From: Polytrichum commune
Taxonomy: Eukaryota > Streptophyta > Polytrichopsida > Polytrichales > Polytrichaceae
Length of the DNA stretch: 64,000 nucleotides
Direction of reading: 5' to 3'
Assembly: GCA_950295325.1 (NCBI GenBank)
Contig: OX485809.1
Span: 34,734,144 to 34,798,143 of the forward strand
Every line of letters begins with the position of its first letter. Position 1 is the first letter of the stretch. The notes under the pieces are model-generated. The model was not told the origin of the DNA. It saw only the letters and a list, made by a program, of their open reading frames with translations, and did no database searches. This document shows positions 9,896-21,427 of the stretch, piece after piece. A program made the translations under genes and the position numbers.

Positions 9896-12800
9896 CTAGC
9901 CAGGGGCCTCCATCTCTGTCACTACATTAAATAGTCCTATTATTGTGGACCACTAAAATTTTCCAGAGTCCACGTTATTCTTATAATGAGAATGAATGTG
10001 GGCCACAGTCATTTTCAACCTACACTGAAATTAGTGTGGGTGATTATTCCATTTGGTGCTACATTTGTCCTAAAATTATTATTCAATGTGTTGGTTGGAA
10101 GTCTTCATGAAGACTTAGGGGAAGATCCGGGGTCTTGGACACATGGTAATTCCACCTCAACTAGAAAATTAGTGTGGCCCACCCTAATTATTATCAAGCT
10201 AATTTTTCACTCATGCTAATAGGGCTATGTAGTAAACTTAGGGCCAGTTCACACACGAGACTATAGGCCCGTGACCATTGCATCCTAAGATCTCTCGTTG
10301 GTCGAAAACCAAGACCATCCAAGTTTACTTTCACACTACAAGGTGAAGGCCTAAGGGCCCAAAGAAATTATCATGGATGAAAAGTCTACATGGATTCCTA
10401 CATGGCAAACTATGGATAATGTTTCATGGGTTGCCAAAACTTGTGTTAGGCCCACCTCCAAGACGTAGCCTGCCACTAATTCCGGCATGCCATATCAGTT
10501 ACACGTCAGTACATCCTTTGGATGAGAGTCAAAGAACCCTCACAATTAAATGGGCACAACCATGGCTCATGTGTGAAGTGGCCCTTAGGACCACTTTATA
10601 CTATACCTTGAGGGCCCTTGACCTGTGATATACAAATTAAATGATTGGTTTGAGAAGTCAGAGATGGTTCAAGTTCAATTTACACTGGACCTTGAGGGTC
10701 TAAGGGACCAATAGAAATTGATATGGATGAAAAACCTATATGGCATCCTACATGACAACAATTGGACAACGTATTCATGGTTTACCATATATTGGGTTAG
10801 GCTCATTAAAAAGATTTGGGTCTACCACAAAAGCAAAGGTCATGGCAATTGGTTAAATTGCCTTTGCTTTCTAGAAATATTATATTGCCATGTTGGAGAC
10901 CTAAACATGAACCTATGTTGCGATCCATCAACATAAGTCCCACTTTCACTTCACACTAACTTTAAAGGCCCATCATTTGCAAAAATGGATTTCTATTTCC
11001 CATGGTATGGCCTTTGGACGATTCTCATGGCATTGACTTTTGGTTTGAGTGTAAAGATGTCCTCATATGAGCAAATAGGTTGCCCTATGCTACATTATTG
11101 ACATTGCACGGTATTTTGAATAGTTGTTAACACGTCCATATTATTATTATTATTATTATTATATTGAGGTGGTTATTGTATGGATGAGTAAAAAAATTTA
11201 TAAGTTTTGTGATATGGTTTTGACCAAGGACAATTTGTGTAGATAGGTTTATGGTTGGGCCTCAATTTAGCAAAATAACACAAAGAAGGCTAAATAAGTG
11301 TTGGTTATTGTTCTAAGTGTCATTATTAGGTTAATAGATGGGTCGTAATGAGCTTTAGGTGGGATTTGGGTACGAAAACCTAGGTTAGACATTGTTACAT
11401 ATGATTTTATGGGATAAGGTAAAATTAACATATTAAAGTTAAAGGGCACCTAGTGCATTGCATGCACTTGGGCGGTCTCTCCCTTACAACCAACCACAGT
11501 CTAGTAGTAACAACTTGCTTAACCATATAATTAGGCCAAGGGCACCCGGACCTAAACCATAAATTTTCCATTAATTAAATGATAATTTGTGGATCATGGA
11601 ACAATTTAGAAACAACCCTGCATGTTAATGGATTATTTGACTTCTCTTTGATTTTCATGAGTTTGTCCGTCCATTGTCTTTACCTAGACCAACTAAAAGA
11701 CAACCACATATGAGTTTCCAAATCTATTGCCCGTGACAAGTTAGATTTGTGCCAAAACCATTGTCCATTCCTTGATATTTTAGAAGATTTTAATTTCAAG
11801 TCACAAGTGGTCCCAAATTATTTAGATGTTATTTAGTTACAAGTGTCAATAGTATGAACCATGGCCTTAGACAATAGTCTGGAACAATTTCCTTGGTAAC
11901 TTAAGTTTATGGTTAATTAGCACAAGGTAGGTTCACAATTTTGATTGAGTAACTAATAATCACCCTTTTGTTACTTCATATTTTCTTAGATTCCACTTTA
12001 CCTCAATTCATTTCTTTTGTTTACCAAACAAATTCAAGTTCACATCTTAATCACTTATTTAAATAAGAATTTCAAAAGGGATGTAGGCCAGTGCCCGGGA
12101 AGTAAGTTTTTGGGCATAGTCGGTCAAGGTCCTAGTGATTCTAAATCCAGCCGGTGACATGTTGACATCTTCCGGTTTTGCTTTCATTCATTTGAGGAGG
12201 TATATTCTTCTATAGATTCCTCTAAAAATGATCGGTATATTTCTCCTGAAGCCTCCAACTTCAACCGGTTATTTCTCAAACTCAACCAGTTATTTCTCAA
12301 ACTTAACTGGTTCTTCCTGGACATAGATGTAGCTAGGCAACCCTTATTTGTTCATGGTGAGTTTGTGGCAGCTTCTCCTGCAACAATTAACGTAGCCCAT
12401 TGTCAGACAACTTGTTCAATCACATGTACACTCAATCGCCTAGGGTTGAGTCCAATTTTGTATCAACAACCTTTGATCTTCTAAGGACATTTCACTCACC
12501 CAAGGCCAAAAATTTCTATTCGCACTCTAGCTCTAGGCTATGGTCTTCTATAGACTCACAACTATACTAAAAAGGGTATTTAGTGTTTGATTATATTTAA
12601 TGTTGTTACCACCCTACCTTGTTCAACACTAATTTTCAATTCTTTGACAATTAGTGTAAGACATAAATGCTAGAAGATATGCTAGAATTTTCCTTTTATC
12701 ATTGTTTTTTTTTCCATATCCTTACTAACACTAAATTCAAACATGTAACTTCCACATATTACCATAGTTGATATTTATTATTTGAGTTTACATTGAATGC

Positions 12801-13283
12801 TACTTACTTTCATAGGGTTATTGACATTTAGTGTATGCGTCCGTATTTAGTGTAGTTGTAATTGGAAACTCACAAACTTCCCAATTGTTGTCCAGCTTCT
12901 CATTGGTAGATGGTTTCTCTTCTCACAAACTGATCATATATGCCTCGATTGAATTCCTTTAGTCACTTAAGGCAAAAGGTTTTTTTCCCTTTGGGATCAA
13001 ACAATTGAGCATCCTTATTCCTTCAGCACAATTTTAGCACAAAGCTTCACACTCTTCACAATCAATTACAACTCAAAGACAATAATCTCATTGAAAGCAA
13101 AGGCGTCACACCCCGTAGATCAATTCGACTATGGCATTTAAACAATGTAACATTAGATGAAGAAGAAAATTCCACTCTCTTCCCTAGAGGGATTCCTAGT
13201 CTTATAGCTTCTTGAGTCTATCCCTAATTGACAACGTGACTATGGCCTACATCATTTAAAGGGAGAGGAGGCTAGGGGTCTTA
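9896..13283. other. Intergenic repeats, no gene seen
   Basis: Two diverged segments around 10370-10460 and 10724-10815 repeat each other (TGGATGAAAAGTCTACATGG versus TGGATGAAAAACCTATATGG). A lone Harbinger-like end, TTA followed by GGGCCAGTTCACAC, is at 10238-10254 with no partner found. An (ATT)n run is near 11140-11162. A block near 12108-12320 rich in AACCGGTT/CAACCAGTT recurs at about 42985-43160 and 49888-50055. A segment at 13030-13230 resembles the degenerate repeat at 27930-28900. No credible coding sequence. Confidence 0.5.
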
Positions 13284-13938
13284 GGGCCGGTTTACATTAT
13301 GGACCATGAAGTTGGACCAGGGCTCTGCAAGGCAACTGATTGGCTGTTGAAGTTCTTCCGGGACAACTTCGGTTTACACTAAGGAAAAAATGGCAGAGGG
13401 ATCATGGAGGTCGAGGTCCCCAAAATATAATTTTTAAGGCCTAATAAATGCACTGACATGGTCCAACGGATTTTGCGGTGAGAGAGGCAAGAGAGGTGGT
13501 ATGGTAGGAAAAGGCAAGGGCCCATGTCAGAGAAAGACCATTTCAATAAATTTTTAATGAATCTACCTTTTATGTGACTTAATTATACCAAACACTATAT
13601 TCGTTAATTTGGGACTTTTTGGGCATTTTGAGACTTTTACAAATAGAAGAACATGAATAAAATGACACAAATATTGGAGATTGTTGTAAGATGCAAATAC
13701 TTTGAAGCGGGTGTTTATATCAAGGAACCAATAAAGAACTCATATCGAGATGGTTTAGGTAGGACAATCCAAACTTTAGATCATATTGAAGGGGAAATCA
13801 TATGACACTTATATTATTGCAAATAAAATATACAAAGTATGGCATGTAAAATGCATAGCATGTTAACACCACACATCCAATGGATAGTGCGACCCAAACT
13901 CATCTTGCCTATGGCCCAAGACCCTATGCTACTATGGC

Positions 13939-14690
13939 TTATCTAGCCTTGGAGATAGCATCTTTTTCTTTTGCAGCGGCTTCTTTTGCTCGCATTGCTT
14001 CAACATTCGTGAAAATCTCCACCCCGCAACTATAGCCAAGGTTGGGATGTGGGCCCTTCACAATACATTTTGGATTCCGTCGGCCTCCTGAATTATACGA
14101 TGAAGAATTCGAATACGATGAAGTGGATTGTCTTGCATTTCTGGGCATGGCGTACGAACGCTCCAACTCGATGAACGCACTGGACCGCATAGGTTTAGGG
14201 TTGGACGCAACATGCAACGCGTCAGACCAAGAACACATGTGTTAGTTTGAGGAGGAATACCGAAACGTGTCACACGCTCCTTTTTAGAGCAAAATGATTG
14301 TAATGTGTGGTTAAGCCATGTGCGGGGGGTCACCTTGGCATGGGGGGCGCTCGCGTCCGAGTTTGCGAGGAGGGGCAAGGCGTCCCGCAAAGGAATAGGG
14401 AGGGGTCCACTCTTTGCAGGTTGAGCGTCCATCCGCAGCCACCGTTGAGGTGTAACATTGCTGCCGGGCCGAGAGGGGGACGCCCGGATGCATTTGCGAT
14501 CTATGCCCTTGAGCGGCGATGGAGACGGAGATTGTCGAAAGATTTGCTTGGGTGGGGGGCTATCAACGACGCCGGCATCAAGGGGCTCCTTGGAATAGTC
14601 GATGGTGGACGCGGCATCGTAGACGGTCTCGTAAAAGAAGCTTCCCAAGTTCGATTCGCTGACGACCTCAAGCGAGGGCTCCAAACGTTG
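13939..14690 (-). pseudogene. Decayed coding segment, C-terminal part of the element-borne gene
   Basis: Minus-strand frames here are open and non-repetitive: a segment from about 14690 (EPSLEVVSESNLGSFFYETV) reads down to about 14240, then the frame must shift. The final about 95 residues end in a Lys/Glu/Ala-rich helix (AMRAKEAAAKEKDAISKAR) with a TAA at 13939-13941. The shift could be a lost base or an unrecognised intron. It lies downstream of the FCP1-like segment on the same strand and may be its last exons. The protein is not recognised. Confidence 0.4.
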
Positions 14691-15018
14691 ATGCCAAAAT
14701 AAAAACAGACAAAACCCAAGGGAAGGGGGGGGGGGGAGGGGGAGCATGTGAAAATCCATATACATTTGAGGCATAATATATTACACAAATGGCACACCAT
14801 GTAGTATTACAAATGAGTTTATTATATTTCGCGTGAACGTACAACTCTCTGTACATATACCGTAGTACCATAGCTGGTTCGTTCAAAAATAATTCTAAAA
14901 ATAAAAAACGTAAAAATTATGAAATTATGAAGACAGAAAAACGAAAATAGAATAAATTAAATTTTGCAATCTTTTGGTGTTTCTAAGCCATTTAAGGTCA
15001 TTTTTACTGATTTTTTTG

Positions 15019-15927
15019 CTAAAAATGAAAATTGAGAAATTCAGTTTTTTGAGAGGCGAACCTTATTTTTTCAAAATAAATAAATATTCGTTCGCCAGGG
15101 GACGAACCAGCTATTGTGTTACGGTAGTCCCTCGGATCCATGTATCTCTCGCCTATCGAATTACAATTAAGAAACCGGGGCACGGGTAGTCCGCTCCCCA
15201 CGAGCGTTTGAAAGTACTTAATTAGGTCTAACAAAAAGCGGTCTCGGACTTTCTCGACCGTCCACGTAGGGCAAACTATGAAGTTGGAGGTCGGGTTCAA
15301 AATGTTGGAAACGTTGTCGTCCACCATCAACGTGTTGTCACGGGTGGGGCAAACGTCGTAGGGACAACCGACCATGGTGGGACGTTGGTCCCATACGATT
15401 GGCTTCAAGACCTTAAGATATTGATTTACGGCGGGGTTGTTTGGCTTCCTGAAAACCTTGCCGTCGGGGGTGTATAATGCTTTACAAGACTCCTGTCCTA
15501 GGACTAAGCAGGGGGGTTGGAGTCCCTTGAAGATGAACTCCACGACCGCCTTGGTGTTCTCGGACTTCATGAAGCTCCACATGATCACCCATCATTTGGA
15601 TAGGGCGACCTGCAGGATGCGCCAAAGCCACGGCCGGAGGTACACTAGGTTGCTTTTAATGTACACGGGGGGTTCATCATAGTTTGCGTCCTCGGGCTTG
15701 CAGAAAGGGACCGTGGGGACCCTGGGACAATGCACGCACTGGACAAGGACCCCGTTGAGGTCTAACACCAGGAACCGGATCTTGGGCGGCGGAGGTGGCG
15801 CGGGCAAAATCGGGGGGACCACCACATTGTCCTCCACGCTCCTCGGAGAGGACCCGTGGGGAGCCGCAACGCTATGCTCCGATCCTTGCAGCGACGAGCG
15901 AGAGAAGGCGGCGAGGACTATGTTATG
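15019..15927 (-). pseudogene. FCP1/NIF-like (HAD) phosphatase domain inside the 8.1-kb element, one in-frame stop
   Basis: One minus-strand frame runs from 15927 to 15019, broken only by a TGA at 15592-15594. A proline-rich lead (PILPAPPPPPKI) precedes FLVLDLNGVLV, the HAD motif I of FCP1/NIF-like phosphatases, which dephosphorylate phosphoserine in protein tails. Downstream are YLRPWLW, a conserved SFMKSENTKAVVEFIF region and NTLMVDDNVSN, which resembles the acidic late motif of this family. Motif I normally reads DxDx(T/V); here the second Asp is Asn. The coding part probably ends near 15120, after YMDPRDY, where a GTAACA donor is possible; the remaining residues look like read-through. The substituted Asp and the stop argue against activity. 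Confidence 0.6.
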
Positions 15928-16317
15928 CTATGTCCATTTCAAGCACAATGAAATTTTTGTGCAAACACAAGAACAATTGGACCATTGGTGGCAACAAAAA
16001 CATACAAGAAGAATAACGCACAAGATACATTTGAACACATTTGGGCACCAAAAATAAGAATTTTATTTTTACAATTCTCTATGTACAATTTGCCGGGGGG
16101 GGGGGGGGGGGACCGCGGTGAACGAGCCATTCACACTATTCTAATTGTGCATCTACAAAATTACATGTGCACCGCCAAGATCGAGCATAGTCGAATGCAG
16201 GGGAGACGAAAGGGATCGCGGGGGCACGTGGGGGGCAAGTGTTGAGCATGGTGGGGGGTGTGCAGTTCCTCCTAGCTAGAGGGACACGACCACGCCAACA
16301 AGACAATGACCCAGGAA

Positions 16318-19300
16318 GTTTGGGTCGGTCGACCCAAACTGGGAGGGCTTAGTGTATTACCTCGCCCTGGTCATGTCTCAACAATGTGGAAGCCTCCACC
16401 GTCCCCGCTGCACCTCCTCTCTCGCCACCGCCTTCTCCGACCACGTCAGGAACCTTCTCCTGCAAAGGTTCAGCATCAGGCCCTTATCTTAAACCAATCT
16501 TCGCATGTGCATCATGCATTGGTTCATCGATTTGGTTACGAATAGAGGTATCACCAGGCCTTTGCAGGCCTTCAACATCTAACATGGTTGTGTCTCTCTG
16601 ACACCCATGTTGGTCAAGGGAGGACTGAGCTGCAACGGGGTTTGGGTCGCCCGACCCAAACTGACCTGCATCGGGAGAGGTGCTTTGGGGCACTACAGTG
16701 GAGGGTGGGTTTGGGTCGGTCGACCCAAACATTCTAGGGCCGTCCTGCTGGTGAGGGGGCGCCATCACTATGGGGGGCCAAAGTGGTGGAGGGCCCAAAG
16801 GGGAGGAGGCTCCAGAGATGTGCCAAATGTTGGGATCGTCCACTTGCTAGATCGGGGCGTAGGGAACATGGTGTGGCCGCATCATTTGCTGGAAGCTGAA
16901 GGATGCTTGCGGCATAGGGTGCTGAAGGATGCTCTGCGCAGGGAAGCCGGGGGGGCAAGTGTGGAAACGAGCTGGAAGAAGCCACCACCAAACCTTGCGC
17001 CCACATTCCTTGTATCACCTGCGATATCAAATTGGCGTTGGATGGAGGTTGGGCCATCGCCCTTTGTCAATCCTGCTCCAAGAGGAGAGCCTTCAACTCT
17101 GCGACCTCGTTCCGCATTGAGGGTTATTCTGCGGCAGCCTTCTGCAGGTGGACGCACTGCTCTTCGTCCCTCCACATGTTCTCGTTGGCCTCCTCTACAT
17201 TAGGACTTCGGGTTTCACCCTAACCATGCATGCGAACACTGTCGGGGAGGGGGAATCCGATCTGAGCCGTCTGGCAAGCTCCATGTCGTCCTCGTCCTCG
17301 CTGTTTATGGTGATCGTCTCCTCCATTGCGTAGACGCCGTAGAGTTTCTTCCCCTTTAACCTCCTCCTCTCCCTGAACGTGGCAATCGCGTCCCTGGAGT
17401 ACATGTCCCTCACATCGTCCACTGTTATGATGGACACAAGCTTACTCTGCGGGGTTGCCACCCGCATAGCCTTCTTCCGTTGAGGGGCTTCGGATTCTTG
17501 CGTGAAGCCTGTTGCCCCTTCCTCTACATCGCCTTCCTTCTCCTTTTCTTGTTCCTCTTCTTGTTCCTCCTCCTCCACCTCGCCACCTGCTGTACAGGAC
17601 GGATTGCCCGGATGCAACCCAATAAGAGGTTTGGGTATTTGGGTTGTGGCCCTCATAGCCATTTCTTTTGGGTTGATTCGCTTTGCCCTATCAGAAGGGT
17701 TTTCACCCCCCTAAACAACCTCGTTGACGTAGCTCCCCGGGATCCAATCGAGGATGTCCATCTTCCTTGCCAGTGATTTCTAGGTCCTATAAAATTGAAG
17801 ATCGCCATCCTCTATGTAGGAGTAGATGTTCAACCCCAACATCTACACAATCCAAGTTATATAGAATTAGAATTTATGGAGGGAGGAACATAAACAAGAA
17901 CAAAAACAATGTCTAGTTTGGGTCGACCAACCCAAAGCAACAAAGAGCCTACTTTGGGTCGATCGACCCAAATTGCGTACGTGGTATATAATGTCACTTA
18001 TCATGGCAGCATAGACAGGTTTTGAACCCCCGAAGACATTGAAGATGCAATCCCTTCTCCTTGTCAGCGTCCTCATCATCCGTAGGTAGAATTCCATCCG
18101 CAGCTCATCTACATGATAGTTGGCGTATTTGGCCTCGTCGTAAAGGCTCTCGTTGGCACCCAATCCCTCTGGAACTTGGAACTGTTTGTCCATTCGGGAT
18201 ATAGGGTGGTTTTACACCTTTAGCAACTTTACTTTGTACACGAAGTACAAACACAAGACGTTGACGACCTTGGTCTTCTTGTCCTTCAACGTAGTGTAGG
18301 CCCCCTCCGCCGGTGCGGCGATGTAGTGAGACTTGGAGACTGCATACTCCGGCAGCAATTTCTGAACAAGCTCGCACACCTGCTTCCCCCTCCTATCCTC
18401 GACTATCCAAAGCCAAATATCTATCTCCTTGAACTTAGGGCTCGCATGATCAACAAACTTAGATAGGAAGGGGTCGTAAAATAGGGTGCTCATCGTGCCC
18501 TGAAATGAGCTTACAGGAATGTTCCTGAAACCTATCATTCCAAATGGAAAGCAGTTCCCTGTTTTCGTCCTTATCGCGATTCTGACATCTTGACCTGGCC
18601 AACCCTAGATTTTTAAGGGGTTGAAATTGACAAGGTTGATATGCGCGTCCCCTTCAAAGTGGACAATCTTTTTCTCCTTTATGAAGTTGGAGAAAACACG
18701 ATTTATGTGTTCTGGAAGCGCCCGGTGTTTCCCACCCTTAACCAGCTTCGACCTTAGGAAGTCTTCCCATGCTTCCCTGATCAGAGCCGCCATGGACGCA
18801 CTGGTAAACTTGTACTCAACTCTGAATGCTCTCCAATTTGCCTCATGGACCTTGCCATCCACGAAAATGTTATTCTCTGGCACCAATTTATGCAGCTCCT
18901 GCACGATAGTCATCTTCTTCTTCATGTTCTCCGTCCATTCCTTCATGGTGTAGAATGAAGCAACGAAGGATTTGAGCTTCTTGAAGACAATCTTCGGGTG
19001 CACCCAACATCTCTTTGCCGAGGGCTCCAAGAGCAGGATGTGCGATGCCGTCTTCTCCATCTTCGTCTCCGAAAGCCCTTGAAGAGTTCTAAAGAACTCT
19101 CTCATGAGAGGCTTCATTTGCTTGAAGCGCGAGGTTTGGTTGAAGAACATGCTAGTGTCGGGGTCGATGAACTCCCCCGTCTCATGCTTCTCAAATACAC
19201 TCTTCCAATTCATCCAAACGAAATCGGATGCTGTAATTAAATAAATCTCCCCTCTTAGCTCGTTATATTTCTTCTGTTTGTGACTAACATTATCAATTGA

Positions 19301-20857
19301 GGAAAATTTATTTATCATCTGGTATTTGAAATCCTACATGTGAATAAAAAAAAAAATTTGAATGCGTGCTAGATATGTACATGTGATTTCTAAAACATAT
19401 CATGAACAATAACTACAACAAGGGTTTGGGTCGATCGACCCAAACTAAAAAAACAAGGCTGCAACAAGAGTTTGGGTCAATCGACCCAAAGAATACTCAC
19501 CTCCCACTTGGGATTCTTGTCCTTCGCATTCTCCCTCTCCTTGAGAGGCCTACCATAGAACTTCCACACCTCCTATGAATCCCATGATATTCCTTATTTA
19601 GGAAGCATGGTAGGCCCTCTTCTTGTTCCCTATATTGAAGTGCCGGGAGATGTCGCTGAGTCCGGTCTCGTCGTCAGACCACACCACCAATGCCTTTCAA
19701 ACCTTCAACTTTTCCTTCTGATGGTAGGGATCATCCCACTCAGTCATCAGTTGGATTTTCTTCGATGCCTCCACACTATGTTGGCGTGTATCAGCCAAAA
19801 ATCGCCTTTTTTAATTGTCGGCCACATTTCAGGGATAGGCATTTTTTTTTGTCCCTGGGGCATGACTACAATTGTTTGCCTATTGTCTTTGAATTGTTCG
19901 CTAACGATCTGCGCGATTATCCAGTCGACGTAGGCGTCTTCTTTTGCCCAGACGCACTTTTCTGGTGGCGCTAGATGGCACTGGCTGATGTTCACGTCGA
20001 ATTTGAAATTCCTACCCATGAAAAAACAGTGGGAGCACTTGGTCGTGAAATTGTTCACGATTTATTTGAATCTCCCCTGCATCCACTTCGTGCCCGGACT
20101 TTGGCATACGCAACTCAGGATAAATTGGCTCGTCGGTCATCACGTATGACACTCTCACCCTCTCCGATGGTGTTATTTGCCAGTTGGCAGAAGGCGTAGG
20201 CGTCTCGCTATCCACCGATGTCTCTGAGGGAGTGGTTCGTCTTGAGTCAGCCGGTACTGGTCGCGACGTCCTCACCGATTGAGGCCTTGACGACCCTGCA
20301 ACTTCCTCAGTGGTTGTTTTGCGCCTCACAAGTTGCTGAGATTTTGTTTTGCTCTGTAGGGCCTTGTTCAACACGGTGATTGCATGTTTCAATTTTGTAA
20401 ATTGGCTTGAGACCTTTGTGTTCGATGTACTACCATTGATAAATATCGACTCCAGTTTGATGGCGTCTGGCTCAACACAAGACTCTTTTGCATAGATTGC
20501 GTCGAAAGGCTCAGAGAACTGTGGACATTCTGCACAACGGAGTTCTCGAGGATGACGTCCACGTAGTCTCCAAGAGACTGAACCGATGCCACCTCCCACC
20601 CCGTAAGAATAGCCCATGTATGCTTCTCCACGGTCCCAACTTTCACAACAAATATCATTTTGTATTGTGAGGCTTTGACCACTTGAATAGACCAAGCGAG
20701 GACAAGCCCGTCCTTAGGAACATAGGAGTCATCTTGCGGTGTTTCGTGTTCCTCCCATAACATGTCTGGCGCAAGCATGAACCACCTTTCACCGGGTCTT
20801 TTCTTTGGGGCCATCTGCAAGAATCAACAATGTTAGTTTCGGTCGTTCGACCCAAAC
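16318..20857. repeat. Eight copies of a 22-bp palindrome
   Basis: The arms GTTTGGGTCG and CGACCCAAAC flank two variable bases. Copies: 16318-16339 (centre GT), 16640-16661 (CC), 16709-16730 (GT), 17916-17937 (AC, two arm mismatches), 17952-17973 (AT), 19424-19445 (AT, perfect), 19470-19491 (AT), 20836-20857 (TT). A half copy (TTTGGGTCGAT) is near 20983. All lie inside the 8.1-kb element; I found none elsewhere in the window. On the minus strand, 19470-19491 starts about 4 bases after a GTGAGT donor and 17952-17973 just after a possible GTACGC donor. The copy at 20836 lies about 22 bases upstream of the ATG at 20814. Copies at 16640 and 16709 read FGSGDPN and FGSTDPN in an open frame. The function is unknown. 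Confidence 0.9.
16484..20814 (-). pseudogene. Unrecognised multi-exon gene remnant inside the 8.1-kb element
   Basis: Reading starts at ATG 20814 (MAPKKRPGERWFMLAPDMLW). The frame shifts near 20540 and again near 20050, where a KCSHC motif appears, and is damaged again between 19750 and 19500. A 167-bp GT-AG intron (19500-19334) with two palindromes is clear. The next exon (19333 to about 17980) is one frame carrying TAG at 18605 and TAA at 18212; it is helix-rich and basic (EWTENMKKKMTIVQELHKLV). After a second intron, a segment from about 17842 has two stops, then an acidic run (VEEEEQEEEQEKEKEGDVEE) and SIITVDDVRDMYSRD. The tail is Pro/Gln-rich and runs to 16484. No domain is recognised. 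Several stops and frameshifts mark it as decayed. Captured host gene or element-specific gene cannot be told apart here. Confidence 0.55.
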
Positions 20858-21427
20858 TTCTTCAAAATGAATAGATTTCATTTCATGTAAGGGAAATATA
20901 ATGGATTGGCGCATATATTTTGGTGGATTGTGTATTGTTATATGTGAACATCATTTGTATGGTGATATGGTATTTTGTTATTTTTGGGTCGATTTGCATT
21001 TTATATTGTCTGTAATATCATGGATTTCTTGATAAGTTTATAATTTAGAGGATGGGTTTGAGCATGTACAAATTAAATTGCTCATTTTTTTTGTAAAAAT
21101 TGTTGTGAGAAGATTTGCAAGCCACATCTTCAACACATTTAACAAGAAGTGAAGACAAGTGAAGACAAAGAATGATCAAACTTAATTTATTTTTTTCAAA
21201 ATTGCCCTATTTGGGTATGTATTAAAAAAATCAGCACCTTCACTTTTTGGTGCGTGGTCATTCTTCTTGGTCCACATTAGATTTACACCTAGTGAGGGGC
21301 CCAAGGCTCTCAAAACTATTTTTTTTTATGAAGTCGGACCATGGAAGTCGGACCATGAACTCGGACCATTGACAAAGGCCATCTTCCATGGTCCGACTTC
21401 ATGGTCCATAGTGCAAACCGGCCCTTA

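Larger units (their letters stand above)
13284..21424 (-). mobile_element. 8.1-kb PIF/Harbinger-type TIR element carrying non-transposase genes
   Basis: The left end reads GGGCCGGTTTACATTATGGA and the complement of the right end GGGCCGGTTTGCACTATGGA; over 36 bp they match at 33 positions. Both flanks are TTA (13281-13283 and 21425-21427). A 3-bp TWA target duplication with GGGCC-type termini is the PIF/Harbinger pattern. Inside the right end the unit AAGTCGGACCATG is repeated. No DDE transposase was recognised; the minus strand instead carries decayed coding sequence (see the three pseudogene entries) and eight copies of a 22-bp palindrome. About 270 bp at the left and 340 bp at the right are closely matched in the small element 35653-36567, so that one is a deletion derivative or sister. 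The element's own transposase is presumably supplied from elsewhere (inference). Confidence 0.85.

Noticed and set aside
10238..10254. TTA plus GGGCCAGTTCACAC, a possible Harbinger-like MITE end
   Set aside because: No matching right end was found within several kilobases, so no element could be bounded; noted only in the gap description.
14307..14702. 131-codon plus-strand frame
   Set aside because: It overlaps the better minus-strand coding segment of the 8.1-kb element and its sequence looks like an out-of-frame, GC-rich shadow.
16607..17203. 198-codon plus-strand frame
   Set aside because: Opposite strand to the element's coding sequence; Trp/Gly/Pro-rich composition typical of antisense reading, with no domain recognised.
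17480..17776. Leu/Phe-rich plus-strand frame that looks like a membrane protein
   Set aside because: It is the antisense of the acidic Glu-rich run in the minus-strand pseudogene (CTC/TTC codons), not a real hydrophobic protein.
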